Assembly (NCBI RefSeq): GCF_900142735.1
Contig: NZ_FRBY01000004.1
Location: 62,001-126,000 of the forward strand
Direction: 5' to 3'
Source: Flavobacterium saccharophilum
Lineage (GTDB): Bacteria > Bacteroidota > Bacteroidia > Flavobacteriales > Flavobacteriaceae
DNA length: 64,000 nucleotides
The notes beneath the pieces are model-generated. The model made no database searches. It was not told the origin of the DNA and saw only the letters and a program-made list of their open reading frames with translations. Position 1 is the stretch's first letter, and each line of letters begins with the position of its first letter. Positions 1 through 8,521 of the stretch are shown here, in pieces. The translations under genes were made by a program, and so were the position numbers.

Positions 1-97
1 GAGTCAATTCTTTGGCAGCCCATCCACCACTTATTCCTGAACCTATAACAATTGCGTCATAAGTATTTTGCTTTTTTAGATCAGTATTGATATTCAC
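1..97 (-). CDS. GMC-type FAD oxidoreductase (gluconate 2-dehydrogenase-like large subunit), N-terminal fragment
   Basis: Reading the minus strand from a GTG at 97-95 gives about 32 residues, including DAIVIGSGISGGWAAKEL, the Rossmann dinucleotide-binding loop (GxGxxG) that opens GMC-family flavoprotein dehydrogenases. The rest of the protein lies beyond the left window edge. GTG is the only plausible start: no ATG or TTG is in frame upstream, and the product then begins M-N-I-N-T-D-L-K-K, as is usual for flavobacterial homologues. The gene lies 41 bp downstream of a gluconate-2-dehydrogenase subunit 3 gene on the same strand, the standard pairing for a periplasmic sugar or sugar-acid dehydrogenase. 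The substrate cannot be told from this fragment. Confidence 0.75.
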   Translation of the reverse strand, partial: MNINTDLKKQNTYDAIVIGSGISGGWAAKELT

Positions 98-138
98 GAA
101 TGTCTTTTTAGTAATTAATAATTAAAAAGGGCTTGTCT

Positions 139-699
139 TTATATTGCCCAGGCTTTTTGTCCCGGAACGTAATCGACATTACCATCATATTTACCCGGTA
201 TTGGTAAATACTCTCGGGCGATTGTACAGCCAATTTCTGAAGAGAAATAACCTAATAAAGTTAAATCTCTGGCAATCAAAAAGAATGAAGGTTCTTTATT
301 GTTATCTATAGACTCTTGCCTTAAATCAGTCACTAATAATTTTTTTTCTTCGCTATTAAGGCTTAAGAATTCTTTGTTGAATTTAGTTTTACTTTTTGCC
401 AGCATCTTTTCAAATCCATTTTTAAAGACTTGTTGTAAATCCGGAGGATAACAATCTTTTATAACTAATGGAATAAAGGCACCAACTCCAGCTGCTTTCG
501 CTCCGGGAGAGTTTGTAGTTGTTGGTAAAATTATTTCTGAAAATTCAGCTAAGATTTCTTCATCAGTAGCTGAAAAAGAATACGTGTTGTTTAGGGGATC
601 AAATACAGTAAAACTTTCAAATAAAACGCCCATTGTTGTGGCCGAAAGTGCTCCACCCAACAAATAAGCAAACTTTTTAAGTGCTTCTCTTCTTTCCAT
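139..699 (-). CDS. Gluconate 2-dehydrogenase subunit 3 family protein
   Basis: A 186-residue protein that starts with the basic stretch MERREALKK followed by a hydrophobic, Gly/Ala-rich segment, like a Tat-type or similar export signal. The mature part (ATDEEILAEFSEIILPTT..SPGAKAAGVGAFI..) is the conserved core of the gluconate 2-dehydrogenase small subunit family. In characterised complexes this subunit helps export and stabilise the FAD-containing large subunit, which acts in the periplasm. Here the large-subunit gene follows directly (1-97), so the two probably form one operon transcribed leftwards from the divergent region that also serves the GH76 cluster. Family assignment is firm; the sugar substrate is unknown. 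Confidence 0.85.
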   Translation of the reverse strand: MERREALKKFAYLLGGALSATTMGVLFESFTVFDPLNNTYSFSATDEEILAEFSEIILPTTTNSPGAKAAGVGAFIPLVIKDCYPPDLQQVFKNGFEKMLAKSKTKFNKEFLSLNSEEKKLLVTDLRQESIDNNKEPSFFLIARDLTLLGYFSSEIGCTIAREYLPIPGKYDGNVDYVPGQKAWAI

Positions 700-833
700 T
701 ACAAAATATTAAAAAGGATGATTAATTATTGAAGATAATTTAATTATCAATCAATTACAATAATAGTAAAAAAACTGTTGTATCAATATTGTATGTATTA
801 AATAAATAGTAAAAATTTATAATTGTTATTTAA

Positions 834-845
834 TAAAACGTTTTA
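834..845. promoter_or_regulatory. Operator-like palindrome TAAAACGTTTTA (copy 1)
   Basis: A perfect 12-bp palindrome with a central CG, followed on the right by GTAA exactly as in copy 2. The central-CG palindrome resembles LacI-family operators. It lies about 135 bp upstream of the gluconate-dehydrogenase-like gene start at 699. Binding by a LacI regulator is inference; no such regulator gene is in the window. Confidence 0.45.
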
Positions 846-1320
846 GTAAAGATTTTTTAATGCAAATTCAATCTGGTTGTAATAAGTTAGGAAAATGCAA
901 AATTTTAAGAATTTATTTTTTAGACTAAATTTTTAAAGACTATATTTTAATCAAAAAATTCTGATTTTTTTAAATTAAATTAGACTGTTTGTGCTGTGTT
1001 TGAAGAAAAACAGTGCGATTACTCTTAAAGAATAGTTCAAAAATGGACCAAATTAAAACGTTCTGGCTTCAACTATTAATAGTGTAAAAAATATAGCTTA
1101 AAATGTTTTCCTAATTCCTTCTTTTCCATCTTGAATTAAAGAAAAAAAAGAAACTTGATTTAGTATTTATACTTCAAGGTTCAAATATCTTAATTCATTA
1201 CAAAATATGTAATTATACTGTCTTAAAATATTGTTTAAGTATAAAATTATAGATAAAAATAAATTTATTTAAAATTTATAATAAAAATTATATCAAATAT
1301 GTAATTTTAATTCTAATTAG

Positions 1321-1341
1321 TAAAACGTTTTAGTAAGTTTG
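1321..1341 (+). promoter_or_regulatory. Operator-like palindrome (copy 2) joined to a TANNTTTG -7 element
   Basis: TAAAACGTTTTA (1321-1332) is identical to copy 1 and is followed at once by TAAGTTTG (1334-1341), which fits the Bacteroidetes -7 consensus TANNTTTG. A protein bound to the palindrome would overlap the polymerase site, as expected for a repressor operator. The GH76 start codon is 82 bp downstream. No clear -33 TTG is visible. Confidence 0.5.
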
Positions 1342-1422
1342 TACAGCAACTTATAATTATAGGCGGACTATATATAAGTCAAAAAGAATAGTAACAAAAA
1401 CGTAAATTAAAATATTTTACCG

Positions 1423-2565
1423 ATGAATAAAATAAACAGGAATATAGTACTTATTGTGGCAGTGGCACTTTTTTCGAGTTTTGCAGTAATAAGAAGAAGT
1501 GATAATTCAAAGAATAATTATTATAAAAGTGAGATGGAAAAGCTCCATACTGCAATTGAAAATAATTTTCATGATAGCGTTTCTGGTTATTATTTCGTCG
1601 ATTTAGATCCCGCAAAAAGAGAAACAAAATTTGGTCATAAAAGAGAGTATAGCTGGTTGTGGGCACTTTGCGCCATGTTTGAAGCCACAAATGAAATTGA
1701 AAAAATAGATAAAAAGGCGGATTTAGTTGACAATATTTTCAAAAGTATGCAGCCGTATTACGATCCGGCACCGCCAAAACCGGGATATGGTGAATACATC
1801 GTAAACCTGAGTAAAGGACAAAGATATTATGATGATAACCAATGGATTGGAATAACCAGTTTGGATATTTACGAAAGAACTGGAAATAAAGCTTATTTTG
1901 ATTTAGGAAAGTCAATGTATGATTTTATGATGACAGCATCAGACAATGCGCTTGGAGGTGGTTTGTACTGGAGAGAAAATGATTTTGAAACGAAAAACAC
2001 CTGTTCAAACGGGCCTGGAATTATTGTTGCGCTTAAAATGTACAAAGCAACAAAAGACAAAGTTTACCTTGAAAATGCTGTAAAAATATACGACTGGACG
2101 TATGAAAAACTACAAACACCTACAGGTTTATTTTACGATAATATAAAGGTTAAAGATGGTAGTATTGGCGAAGCTGTGTTTTCTTATAATTCAGGTACAA
2201 TGCTTCAGTCAAATGTTTATTTATATGAAATCACAGGTGATAAAAAGTATTTGGAAAGAGCGAATAAAATAGCAGACAGTTCGTTGGCCTATTTTTATTC
2301 AGGTGATAAATTTAGAGACGGTTACTGGTTTAATGCCGTGTTATTGCGTGGTTATCAGCATCTTTTGAAATATAATAAGGATTTAAAATACATCTCCGGA
2401 TTTAAAAAGTGTCTGGATAATGTATTGAAGGAAAATAAAAATGAAAAAGGATTGTTTACAGGAAATGATGGTGTATATAATTTAGTAGAACACGGTGGAA
2501 TGCTTGAGATTTTGGCTCGATTCGCATATCTTCAAGACCACTATAATTTAGCTGCTAAAAAATAA
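1423..2565 (+). CDS. GH76 family glycoside hydrolase (alpha-1,6-mannanase-like)
   Basis: A 380-residue protein with an N-terminal hydrophobic signal or anchor (about residues 8-24) and an all-helical (alpha/alpha)6 barrel typical of GH76. The two adjacent catalytic aspartates of the family are present as D137-D138 in RYYDDNQW. GH76 enzymes cut the alpha-1,6-mannan backbone of fungal or yeast mannans by a retaining mechanism. It heads a three-gene operon with an aldose epimerase 15 bp downstream and a GH92 exo-mannosidase, which fits alpha-mannan use. The length is normal for the family. Endo- versus exo-action cannot be read from sequence. The operon is preceded by an operator-like palindrome and a TANNTTTG promoter. 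Confidence 0.85.
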   Translation: MNKINRNIVLIVAVALFSSFAVIRRSDNSKNNYYKSEMEKLHTAIENNFHDSVSGYYFVDLDPAKRETKFGHKREYSWLWALCAMFEATNEIEKIDKKADLVDNIFKSMQPYYDPAPPKPGYGEYIVNLSKGQRYYDDNQWIGITSLDIYERTGNKAYFDLGKSMYDFMMTASDNALGGGLYWRENDFETKNTCSNGPGIIVALKMYKATKDKVYLENAVKIYDWTYEKLQTPTGLFYDNIKVKDGSIGEAVFSYNSGTMLQSNVYLYEITGDKKYLERANKIADSSLAYFYSGDKFRDGYWFNAVLLRGYQHLLKYNKDLKYISGFKKCLDNVLKENKNEKGLFTGNDGVYNLVEHGGMLEILARFAYLQDHYNLAAKK

Positions 2566-2580
2566 TTTTATAGACGTTCT

Positions 2581-3735
2581 ATGCAAAATAAAAATATCAT
2601 GAATAAATTGCAATTAATTGTTTGCCTGTCTTTTTTATCATTGACCTGTTTAGTAACCGAAAATGTATTTTCTCAAAATTCGAATGCCACTAAAAAATCT
2701 TTTTTGAGCAAAGAGAAAATCGGGCAGGTTCAGGGACAAGATGTTTTTCAATATACCTTGCAAAATAAAACGGGTATGCAGGTTCAGTTAATTACGTATG
2801 GAGCAGCAATAACCAACATTGTAACACCAGATAAAAATGGTAAAATGAGCAGTGTGGTACTTGGTTTTGATTCACTCTCTCAATACGCAGGTAATGATAA
2901 TTCCCTGATGGGGTCAACTGTCGGCCGTGTTGCAAATCGAATTTCAAATAAGAAATTCACGCTTGACGGACAAGAATATACGTTGTCTTCTGATATTCAC
3001 GGCGGTGTAAATGGTTTTGATAAACGTGTCTGGAAAGGCAAAGAAATATCAAAAAAGAATGAACCTGCTGTTGAAATGAGTTACTTAAGTAAAGATGGAG
3101 AGGAAGGCTTTCCTGGTAATTTATTAGTTACGGTGACTTTTACACTCAAAAATAATAATGATTTGGTTATTGATTACAAGGCAAGTACTGATAAAGCAAC
3201 TCCGCTTGTGTTAACGAACCACACTTATTTCAATCTTTCTGGCGGACAAGACAGCAAAGCATTAGATACAGAATTAACCGTTCATGCGGATCAATTTTTA
3301 GAATACGGAGACGGTAGTATGCCAACCGGAAAGATTTTGGATGTGAAAAATACCCCATTTGATTTTACTTCAGCCAAAACGATCGGAAAAGAAATAGAAA
3401 AAGTACAGCAATATACGCATGGTTACGATGTGACATTTGCTTTACGAAACCAAACAGGTAAATTAGCTTTGGCAGCAAAAGCTTACGAACCAGTAAGCGG
3501 AAGAGAATTAGAAGTTTATACCACCGAGCCGGGCGTGGTGTTTTATTCTGGAAATTGGCTTAGTGAAAAAGTAAAAGGACGAAACGGTGTACCTTATACT
3601 AAAAATGGTGCATTCTGTCTCGAAACACAACATTATCCAAATTCCATTAATACACCAGCTTTTCCAAATACTGTCGTAAGACCTCAGGAAACTTTTACTT
3701 CTCAGACTATTTACAAATTTCTTGTTAGGAAGTAA
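2581..3735 (+). CDS. Secreted aldose 1-epimerase (galactose mutarotase family)
   Basis: A 384-residue galactose-mutarotase-fold protein. Family landmarks are FTLDGQEYTL..DIHGGVNGFDKRVW (H140), the catalytic His in NHTYFNL (H214) and the catalytic base Glu in FCLETQHYPN (E348), numbering from the ATG at 2581. It interconverts alpha and beta anomers of free hexoses. A signal sequence places it in the periplasm or outside; the ATG at 2599 (MNKLQLIVCLSF) gives a cleaner signal peptide and may be the true start. Placed between GH76 and GH92, it probably equilibrates the released mannose before uptake or oxidation. Confidence 0.9.
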   Translation: MQNKNIMNKLQLIVCLSFLSLTCLVTENVFSQNSNATKKSFLSKEKIGQVQGQDVFQYTLQNKTGMQVQLITYGAAITNIVTPDKNGKMSSVVLGFDSLSQYAGNDNSLMGSTVGRVANRISNKKFTLDGQEYTLSSDIHGGVNGFDKRVWKGKEISKKNEPAVEMSYLSKDGEEGFPGNLLVTVTFTLKNNNDLVIDYKASTDKATPLVLTNHTYFNLSGGQDSKALDTELTVHADQFLEYGDGSMPTGKILDVKNTPFDFTSAKTIGKEIEKVQQYTHGYDVTFALRNQTGKLALAAKAYEPVSGRELEVYTTEPGVVFYSGNWLSEKVKGRNGVPYTKNGAFCLETQHYPNSINTPAFPNTVVRPQETFTSQTIYKFLVRK

Positions 3736-3813
3736 GCAGGCGTTTAAAATCAGGCAGGTATAATAAAATTCTACCATTCGTATAAATAAAAATAAATCAC
3801 TTAAATTTCTATT

Positions 3814-6165
3814 ATGAAAAAGATTTTAAGCATATTAATTATAAGCTTAAGTTGTATATTCAATACAGTTTATTGTCAAAAAGAGCAAAAAAAATTATCC
3901 GATTATGTAAATCCAAATATAGGTACAGCTCATAGCCGATGGTTTTTTTATACCCCGGCTGCCGTGCCATTTGGATTAGCAAAATTAGGACCTTCTACCA
4001 ATGCTCACTATGGTAATGAGCAAGGTTGGGAAGCGACAGGGTATGACGATCGTGATACTTCTATTGAGGGATTTGCCTGCCTGCATGAATTTCAGGTTGG
4101 AGGAATAGTCCTGGCGCCTTCTGTCGGTAAATTACAAACAATTCCCGGAAAGCTTGAAAATCCGGATGAAGGTTACCGTTCCCGATTTGATAGAAAAGAT
4201 GAATACGCTACTTCCGGATATTATTCGGTTTTACTAAAAGATTATAAAATAAAAGCAGAACTGACTGCTACAAAAAGAGTAGGTTTTCAGCGTTATACTT
4301 TTCCAAAATCAAGTGAATCTCATATTATTTTTGATATAGGAAACAGGCAGGGAGAAAGCGGTGCAGTAAAAGAATCAAAAGTAATGATGACCGAAGACGG
4401 CCGCATTGAAGGCTATGTAATTACCAATCCCGAATATGTAAAAAAATATCAGGCTGGTGCCGAAGTTGCCATGTATTTTTCTGCCATACTGGATAAGAAA
4501 CCGAAAGCTTTTGGAGTATTCAACAAGCAAGAGACACAAGCCGCTAAAAAAGAGATTTCCGGAATTGGAGCTGGTGTATATCTAACTTTTGATACTAAAG
4601 AAAATGAAACAATTACGGTAAAAGTTGGACTGTCTTATACTTCAATTGCTAATGCCCGCTTAAATTTAAATTCCGAGGCTAAAAACACCAATTTTGATCA
4701 GGCAAAAAAAGAAGCATTATCCACATGGAATGAATATTTAGGCAGAATAACTGTTGAAGGGAAAAATGAAACAGATAAAATTAAATTCTATACTGGCTTA
4801 TATCATGCGCTTTTGGGAAGAGGATTATACAATGATGTCAATGGAGCTTACCCAATGAACAATGGAGCTATTGGACAAATACCATTAAATAGCAATGGAA
4901 CTCCTAAGCATAATTGTTACAATACAGATGCAATTTGGGGAGGATTCTGGAATTTAACCCAATTATGGGCACTAGCATATCCAGATTATTATGCTGATTG
5001 GGTACAGGGTCAGCTGCTTGTTTATAAAGATGCGGGCTGGCTTGGTGATGGACTGGCAAACAGTAAATATGTTTCGGGTGTTGGTACAAATTTTACAGGA
5101 TTAGCAATCGCTTCTGCTTATAATTCAGGTATTCAAAATTTTGATGTCGCGCTAGGTTATGAAGCGGCATTAAAAAATGAAATTACATGGAAAGACAGGA
5201 TTGAAGGTGCTGGAAAAATGGATGTGAAGCAATTTATAGAACAGGGTTACTCACCGCAAATCGACGATATCGGTTTTAATACAATTACTGAAGGCTCTGG
5301 ATTTTCAGCTTCACATACATTAGAATATTCCTATAGCGCTTTTGCAGTTGCTCAATTTGCAAAAGCATTAGGAAAAACGAAAGACTATGAGCAATTAATA
5401 AAATTGTCCAAAGGCTGGAAATTGTTGTATGATAAAGAAAGCAAATTTATACGTCCTAAATATGCCAACGGAAAATTTGTCGACAATTTTGATCCTGCGC
5501 AACCCTGGCGAGGTTTTCAGGAAGGAAATGCGTGGCAGTATACTTTTTACGTTCCTCACGATATAGAAGAATTAGTACAAACACTTGGCAAAGACACTTT
5601 TAATGACCGTTTGGAAAATATTTTTCAAGCCTCTCAAAAAAATGTATTCGGCGGCGGTACCAAGATTGATGCATTTGCAGGATTATCAGGACTCTATAAT
5701 CATGGAAATCAGCCTAATTTGCATATTTCATGGTTATTCAATTTTTCGGGAAAACCCTACTTAACTCAAAAATGGGTACATGCTATTTGTGATGAGTTTT
5801 ATGGAACCGAAGGAATTCATGGTTATGGTTACGGACAAGATGAGGATCAGGGACAATTAGGATCGTGGTACGTAATGTCGTCAATAGGTTTATTTGATGT
5901 AAAAGGCCTTACCGAGATAAATCCATCTTACCAGATAAGCAGTCCGCTGTTTGATAAAGTAACCATTAAATTACCAAAAACATTGAACAGAAAAGATTTT
6001 ACAATTCAGGTAGCTAATAATTCTAAAAAGAATATTTATCTGCAAGAAGCAAAACTTAATAATGTAGAATTAAAGAATTTAAAAATAAGTCTGGAGGATA
6101 TTAAAAAAGGAGGATTTATAAAAATGGTGGTAGACGAAAAGCCAAATCAAAAATGGTCTAACTAA
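3814..6165 (+). CDS. GH92 family alpha-mannosidase
   Basis: A 783-residue protein with signal peptide (MKKILSILIISLSCIF..YC) and the two GH92 domains: an N-terminal beta-sandwich beginning LSDYVNPNIGTAHSRWFFYTP and a C-terminal (alpha/alpha)6 domain. The Ca-dependent inverting machinery is visible: the general acid candidate E570 in GFQEGNAWQY and the base pair D676/D678 in GQDEDQGQLG; their spacing agrees with characterised Bacteroides enzymes. GH92 members are exo-alpha-mannosidases (1,2; 1,3; 1,4 or 1,6 linkages), and linkage preference cannot be assigned here. It is the last gene of the GH76-epimerase-GH92 cluster and is followed by a strong hairpin terminator. Confidence 0.93.
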   Translation: MKKILSILIISLSCIFNTVYCQKEQKKLSDYVNPNIGTAHSRWFFYTPAAVPFGLAKLGPSTNAHYGNEQGWEATGYDDRDTSIEGFACLHEFQVGGIVLAPSVGKLQTIPGKLENPDEGYRSRFDRKDEYATSGYYSVLLKDYKIKAELTATKRVGFQRYTFPKSSESHIIFDIGNRQGESGAVKESKVMMTEDGRIEGYVITNPEYVKKYQAGAEVAMYFSAILDKKPKAFGVFNKQETQAAKKEISGIGAGVYLTFDTKENETITVKVGLSYTSIANARLNLNSEAKNTNFDQAKKEALSTWNEYLGRITVEGKNETDKIKFYTGLYHALLGRGLYNDVNGAYPMNNGAIGQIPLNSNGTPKHNCYNTDAIWGGFWNLTQLWALAYPDYYADWVQGQLLVYKDAGWLGDGLANSKYVSGVGTNFTGLAIASAYNSGIQNFDVALGYEAALKNEITWKDRIEGAGKMDVKQFIEQGYSPQIDDIGFNTITEGSGFSASHTLEYSYSAFAVAQFAKALGKTKDYEQLIKLSKGWKLLYDKESKFIRPKYANGKFVDNFDPAQPWRGFQEGNAWQYTFYVPHDIEELVQTLGKDTFNDRLENIFQASQKNVFGGGTKIDAFAGLSGLYNHGNQPNLHISWLFNFSGKPYLTQKWVHAICDEFYGTEGIHGYGYGQDEDQGQLGSWYVMSSIGLFDVKGLTEINPSYQISSPLFDKVTIKLPKTLNRKDFTIQVANNSKKNIYLQEAKLNNVELKNLKISLEDIKKGGFIKMVVDEKPNQKWSN

Positions 6166-6290
6166 TCTTTAAAAAAGACAGGCATAATTATATTGTCAAT
6201 TCCGGCGGTAATGATACTGAATAAATACAGAACAAAATGTTACCATTTCAAAGGTTTTGGAATTTTTAAAAATTTGAATTTTTAAAATAA

Positions 6291-6322
6291 AAAAAAGTCC
6301 TAATGAAAATTAGGACTTTTTT
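6291..6322. terminator. Rho-independent terminator, bidirectional
   Basis: A perfect 13-bp stem (AAAAAAGTCCTAA / TTAGGACTTTTTT) around a 6-nt loop gives a T-run on either strand. It lies 126 bp after the GH92 stop and could also close a leftward transcript; a tRNA-3'-end-like sequence abuts it on the minus strand. Confidence 0.8.
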
Positions 6323-6323
6323 A

Positions 6324-6346
6324 GTAGGGAGAGCAGAATTTGAACC
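6324..6346 (-). other. tRNA 3'-end-like fragment (possible attachment-site relic)
   Basis: Read on the minus strand this stretch contains GGTTCAAATTC then TGCTCTCCCTAC, i.e. a T-loop-like GGTTCAAAT followed by a plausible T-stem and acceptor 3' strand, closest by eye to bacterial tRNA-Tyr ends, and directly followed by the terminator hairpin at 6322-6291. Upstream sequence does not supply a D-arm, anticodon arm or a matching 5' acceptor strand, so this is not an intact tRNA. It may be the remnant left where an element integrated into a tRNA 3' end. Confidence 0.35.
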
Positions 6347-6428
6347 ATAAGCTTAAAACCCGCTTATTTCCTGCATTTTATTTTTTATTCACTCCATTAT
6401 TAGGCTGATATTTTTTTTGCCAATCTCG

Positions 6429-7304
6429 CTAAAGAGTCATAGGTACTTCCATTAATAATATTTCAGAATCATTTGCCTGAGAAGTAACATCCAGAGTCTT
6501 CAAATCCCAAATCCCTAAGCCATCTTTTTCATTGAGAAGAGAACCGTTTATTAAAAAACTTCCCTTTATTATAAAGGCATAGACACCATTTCCTGCTTTT
6601 TTGATAGTGTAATTGGCAGCAAATTGATTATCAAAAGTACCCAAATGAAACCAAGCCTGTTGATGAATCCAGACTCCTTCATCATTGGAGTTAGGAGATA
6701 AAATCTGCTGAAATCTATTATGACGGTCTTTTAGTTTTAAGCTGATCTGATCATATCTGGGAGTTACATTTTTTTTATTTGGGTATAGCCAAATCTGCAA
6801 AAACTTAACTTGCTTGTCTGTGTTATTGTTAAATTCACTGTGGTAAATTCCAGTACCGGCACTCATAACCTGAATATCACCCTTTTTAATGATCGCCACA
6901 TTATTCATACTGTCTTTATGCTGAAGATCACCTTCCAGCGGTATCGAAATAATCTCCATATTGTCGTGAGGATGAGTTCCAAATCCTTTTGAGGGATCAA
7001 CAATATCATCATTCAGTACCCTGAGAACACCAAAATGCATTCTTTCCGGATTATAATAGGATGCAAAACTAAAAGTCTGATGGGTATCTAGCCAGCCGTG
7101 ATTTGCATGGCCTCGGGATTCGGCTTTATGCAATACTGAATTTTCTGTAACGGGTGTGTCAGAAGAGGGCAGGTGGTTAAATCCAACAGGGTCAAGCGGT
7201 TTTATCTCATCAATATCATTTTGCATAATATTGGCAACTGCCGCCGATGCTACAAACATTCCAGTTCCTAATAATCCTTTTTTGATAAAATCTTTTCTGT
7301 CCAT
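6429..7304 (-). CDS. Pirin family protein with export-like leader
   Basis: A 291-residue bicupin of the pirin / quercetin-2,3-dioxygenase-like family. The metal-binding cupin motif is visible as H111-x-H113 (GTHPHDNMEI) and H155-x-E157 (IYHSE). Unusually for pirins it starts with MDRKDFIKKGLLGTGMFVASAAVA, a positively charged then hydrophobic stretch resembling a Tat-type or lipoprotein-less export signal. Family members range from quercetinases to redox-sensing regulators; the substrate here is unknown. It is followed upstream (on the same strand, higher coordinates) by a Crp/Fnr regulator that could control it. Confidence 0.88.
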   Translation of the reverse strand: MDRKDFIKKGLLGTGMFVASAAVANIMQNDIDEIKPLDPVGFNHLPSSDTPVTENSVLHKAESRGHANHGWLDTHQTFSFASYYNPERMHFGVLRVLNDDIVDPSKGFGTHPHDNMEIISIPLEGDLQHKDSMNNVAIIKKGDIQVMSAGTGIYHSEFNNNTDKQVKFLQIWLYPNKKNVTPRYDQISLKLKDRHNRFQQILSPNSNDEGVWIHQQAWFHLGTFDNQFAANYTIKKAGNGVYAFIIKGSFLINGSLLNEKDGLGIWDLKTLDVTSQANDSEILLMEVPMTL

Positions 7305-7387
7305 GATAGTTAAAGTGATTAATTATTTAAGACAAATTACCTTTATAATTTATTACTGTGCATTGAACTGGAACAAGATTTTGATCT

Positions 7388-7969
7388 TTAAGGTTTTAAT
7401 TTTCTGGTTCTGATTTTCGAAAGAAATTCAGGGGAAATACCAAGATAGGAAGCGATATAATGCTGGGCTATACGTTTTGGTATTGAAGGATAACTTTTTA
7501 GAAATTCATCATATTTTTGTTCTGCCGTAAGGGTTATATTCTGCAGTAGCCGTATTTGGGTTACAGCCAGATGGCGTTGCATTAAAATCCGGAACGCTCT
7601 TTCAAATCTTGGCGCCTTTTCGAAAAGCTGTTCTTTGGTCTCAGGACTGAACATCAAAAAATCGGAATCCTCCAGGGTTTCTATAAAAATTAGACTGGGA
7701 TCAGTTTCATAAATACTAAATGATATATCACTTATCCATGAGTTTTCTACAGCAAATTGCAAAACCACTTCAAATCCTTTCTCATCGATATAATATTTCC
7801 TGACACATCCTTTAACAACAAAACCTTCAAAAGTGCATTTATCACCTCTATGAAGCATAATTGTTTTTTTTGGAATCTTCTTAAGTACCAGCAAAGAATT
7901 AAAAACATCAAGTTCTTGCTGCGTGAAGCTTACATACCGCGAGATGGAAGAATTGATTTGTGCAAACAT
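7388..7969 (-). CDS. Crp/Fnr family transcriptional regulator
   Basis: A 193-residue protein with an N-terminal cyclic-nucleotide-binding-like jelly roll (..IPKKTIMLHRGDKCTFEGFVVKGCVRKYYIDEKG..) and a short C-terminal helix-turn-helix (RIAQHYIASYLGISPEFLSKIRTRKL) as in small Bacteroidetes Crp-like regulators. No FNR-type cysteine cluster is visible (only isolated Cys), so it is not an obvious Fe-S sensor. It is transcribed towards the pirin gene 83 bp away, so co-regulation is plausible. The ligand is unknown. Confidence 0.85.
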   Translation of the reverse strand: MFAQINSSISRYVSFTQQELDVFNSLLVLKKIPKKTIMLHRGDKCTFEGFVVKGCVRKYYIDEKGFEVVLQFAVENSWISDISFSIYETDPSLIFIETLEDSDFLMFSPETKEQLFEKAPRFERAFRILMQRHLAVTQIRLLQNITLTAEQKYDEFLKSYPSIPKRIAQHYIASYLGISPEFLSKIRTRKLKP

Positions 7970-8282
7970 TTGTTCGTAGCTATTAATCTGGTTCTATTAA
8001 TTAAAATAGGTATAAAGTTAATCAGAATATTAGTTGTCACAAATAGGTAAATGAAAATTGAAGGTATTGGATGCTTGGAGAAGATAGTTTCAAAAGAGAA
8101 TACTTAAAAGGGGATAAAAAAAAACCTCTGTAATTGATTGTAATTTCAAAAAAAAGTTGGGTCTAATTTAAAGATGAACTGGACCAGTAATCTCTCATAA
8201 ATGATAAAACTGGATTACTTAGTAGTTAGGTATCCTAACTAATTTTGTCCTAACAATTAAGTCAAACTAAAAACAGATCAAA
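7970..8282. other. Divergent intergenic region upstream of the thioredoxin-like operon
   Basis: This 313-bp region separates the Crp/Fnr gene (minus) from the thioredoxin-like gene (plus). The left 200 bp show nothing notable. The right part (8177-8247) holds AACTGGA half-sites, an inverted repeat and a -7 element, described as a separate feature. Confidence 0.5.
8177..8247 (+). promoter_or_regulatory. Composite promoter/operator of the thioredoxin-DUF2024-MarR operon
   Basis: Three elements are visible. Two AACTGGAY half-sites (8177-8184 and 8208-8215) stand in direct orientation, 31 bp apart. A perfect inverted repeat TAGTTAGG-TAT-CCTAACTA (8223-8241) overlaps the -7 element TAATTTTG (8240-8247). 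The block 8206-8247 aligns without gaps to 12827-12868 upstream of a second thioredoxin-like gene. The inverted repeat is a natural operator for the MarR encoded in this operon; the AACTGGA sites resemble MocR half-sites. Protein assignment is inference. Confidence 0.65.
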
Positions 8283-8516
8283 ATGAGCAAATCAATTTTT
8301 TATCACGCAGGCTGTCCGGTATGTGTTAGCGCGGAGCAAGACATTTTAAATTTAATTAATCCTGCAGCTGTTGAGGTTGTAAATCTCGATGTGGAAAAAT
8401 CAAGAATTCCGGAAGCCCAAAAAGCAGGACTGAAGTCGGTTCCTGCACTGGTAACTCCAAACGGAAATGTGCTTCATATTAATTTTGGAGCGTCAATGGC
8501 AGATGTTATCGGTTAA
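8283..8516 (+). CDS. Small thioredoxin-like protein (CPVC)
   Basis: A 77-residue cytosolic protein of thioredoxin/glutaredoxin-like fold: beta strand SIFYHAG followed by the redox motif C11-P-V-C14 at the head of helix 1, then the cis-proline segment LKSVPALVTPNG. It is shorter than thioredoxin (about 105 aa) and closer in size to glutaredoxin-like minimal domains. It should catalyse or sense thiol-disulfide exchange. First gene of an operon with DUF2024 (78 bp gap) and a MarR regulator, behind an inverted-repeat operator that overlaps the -7 box. Confidence 0.8.
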   Translation: MSKSIFYHAGCPVCVSAEQDILNLINPAAVEVVNLDVEKSRIPEAQKAGLKSVPALVTPNGNVLHINFGASMADVIG

Positions 8517-8521
8517 ACTTA

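Larger units (their letters stand above)
700..1422. other. Divergent intergenic region, AT-rich, with two operator-like palindromes
   Basis: This 723-bp gap separates the minus-strand oxidoreductase pair from the plus-strand alpha-mannan cluster. I see no open reading frame with a recognisable product. The notable content is two copies of TAAAACGTTTTA (834-845 and 1321-1332, annotated separately), and an AAAACGTTCT half-match near 1054. The remainder is AT-rich and featureless by eye. Confidence 0.6.

Noticed and set aside
6347..6428. Search for the rest of a tRNA gene on the minus strand
   Set aside because: No D-arm, anticodon arm or 5' acceptor strand pairs with the 3'-end-like fragment, so no tRNA gene is called.
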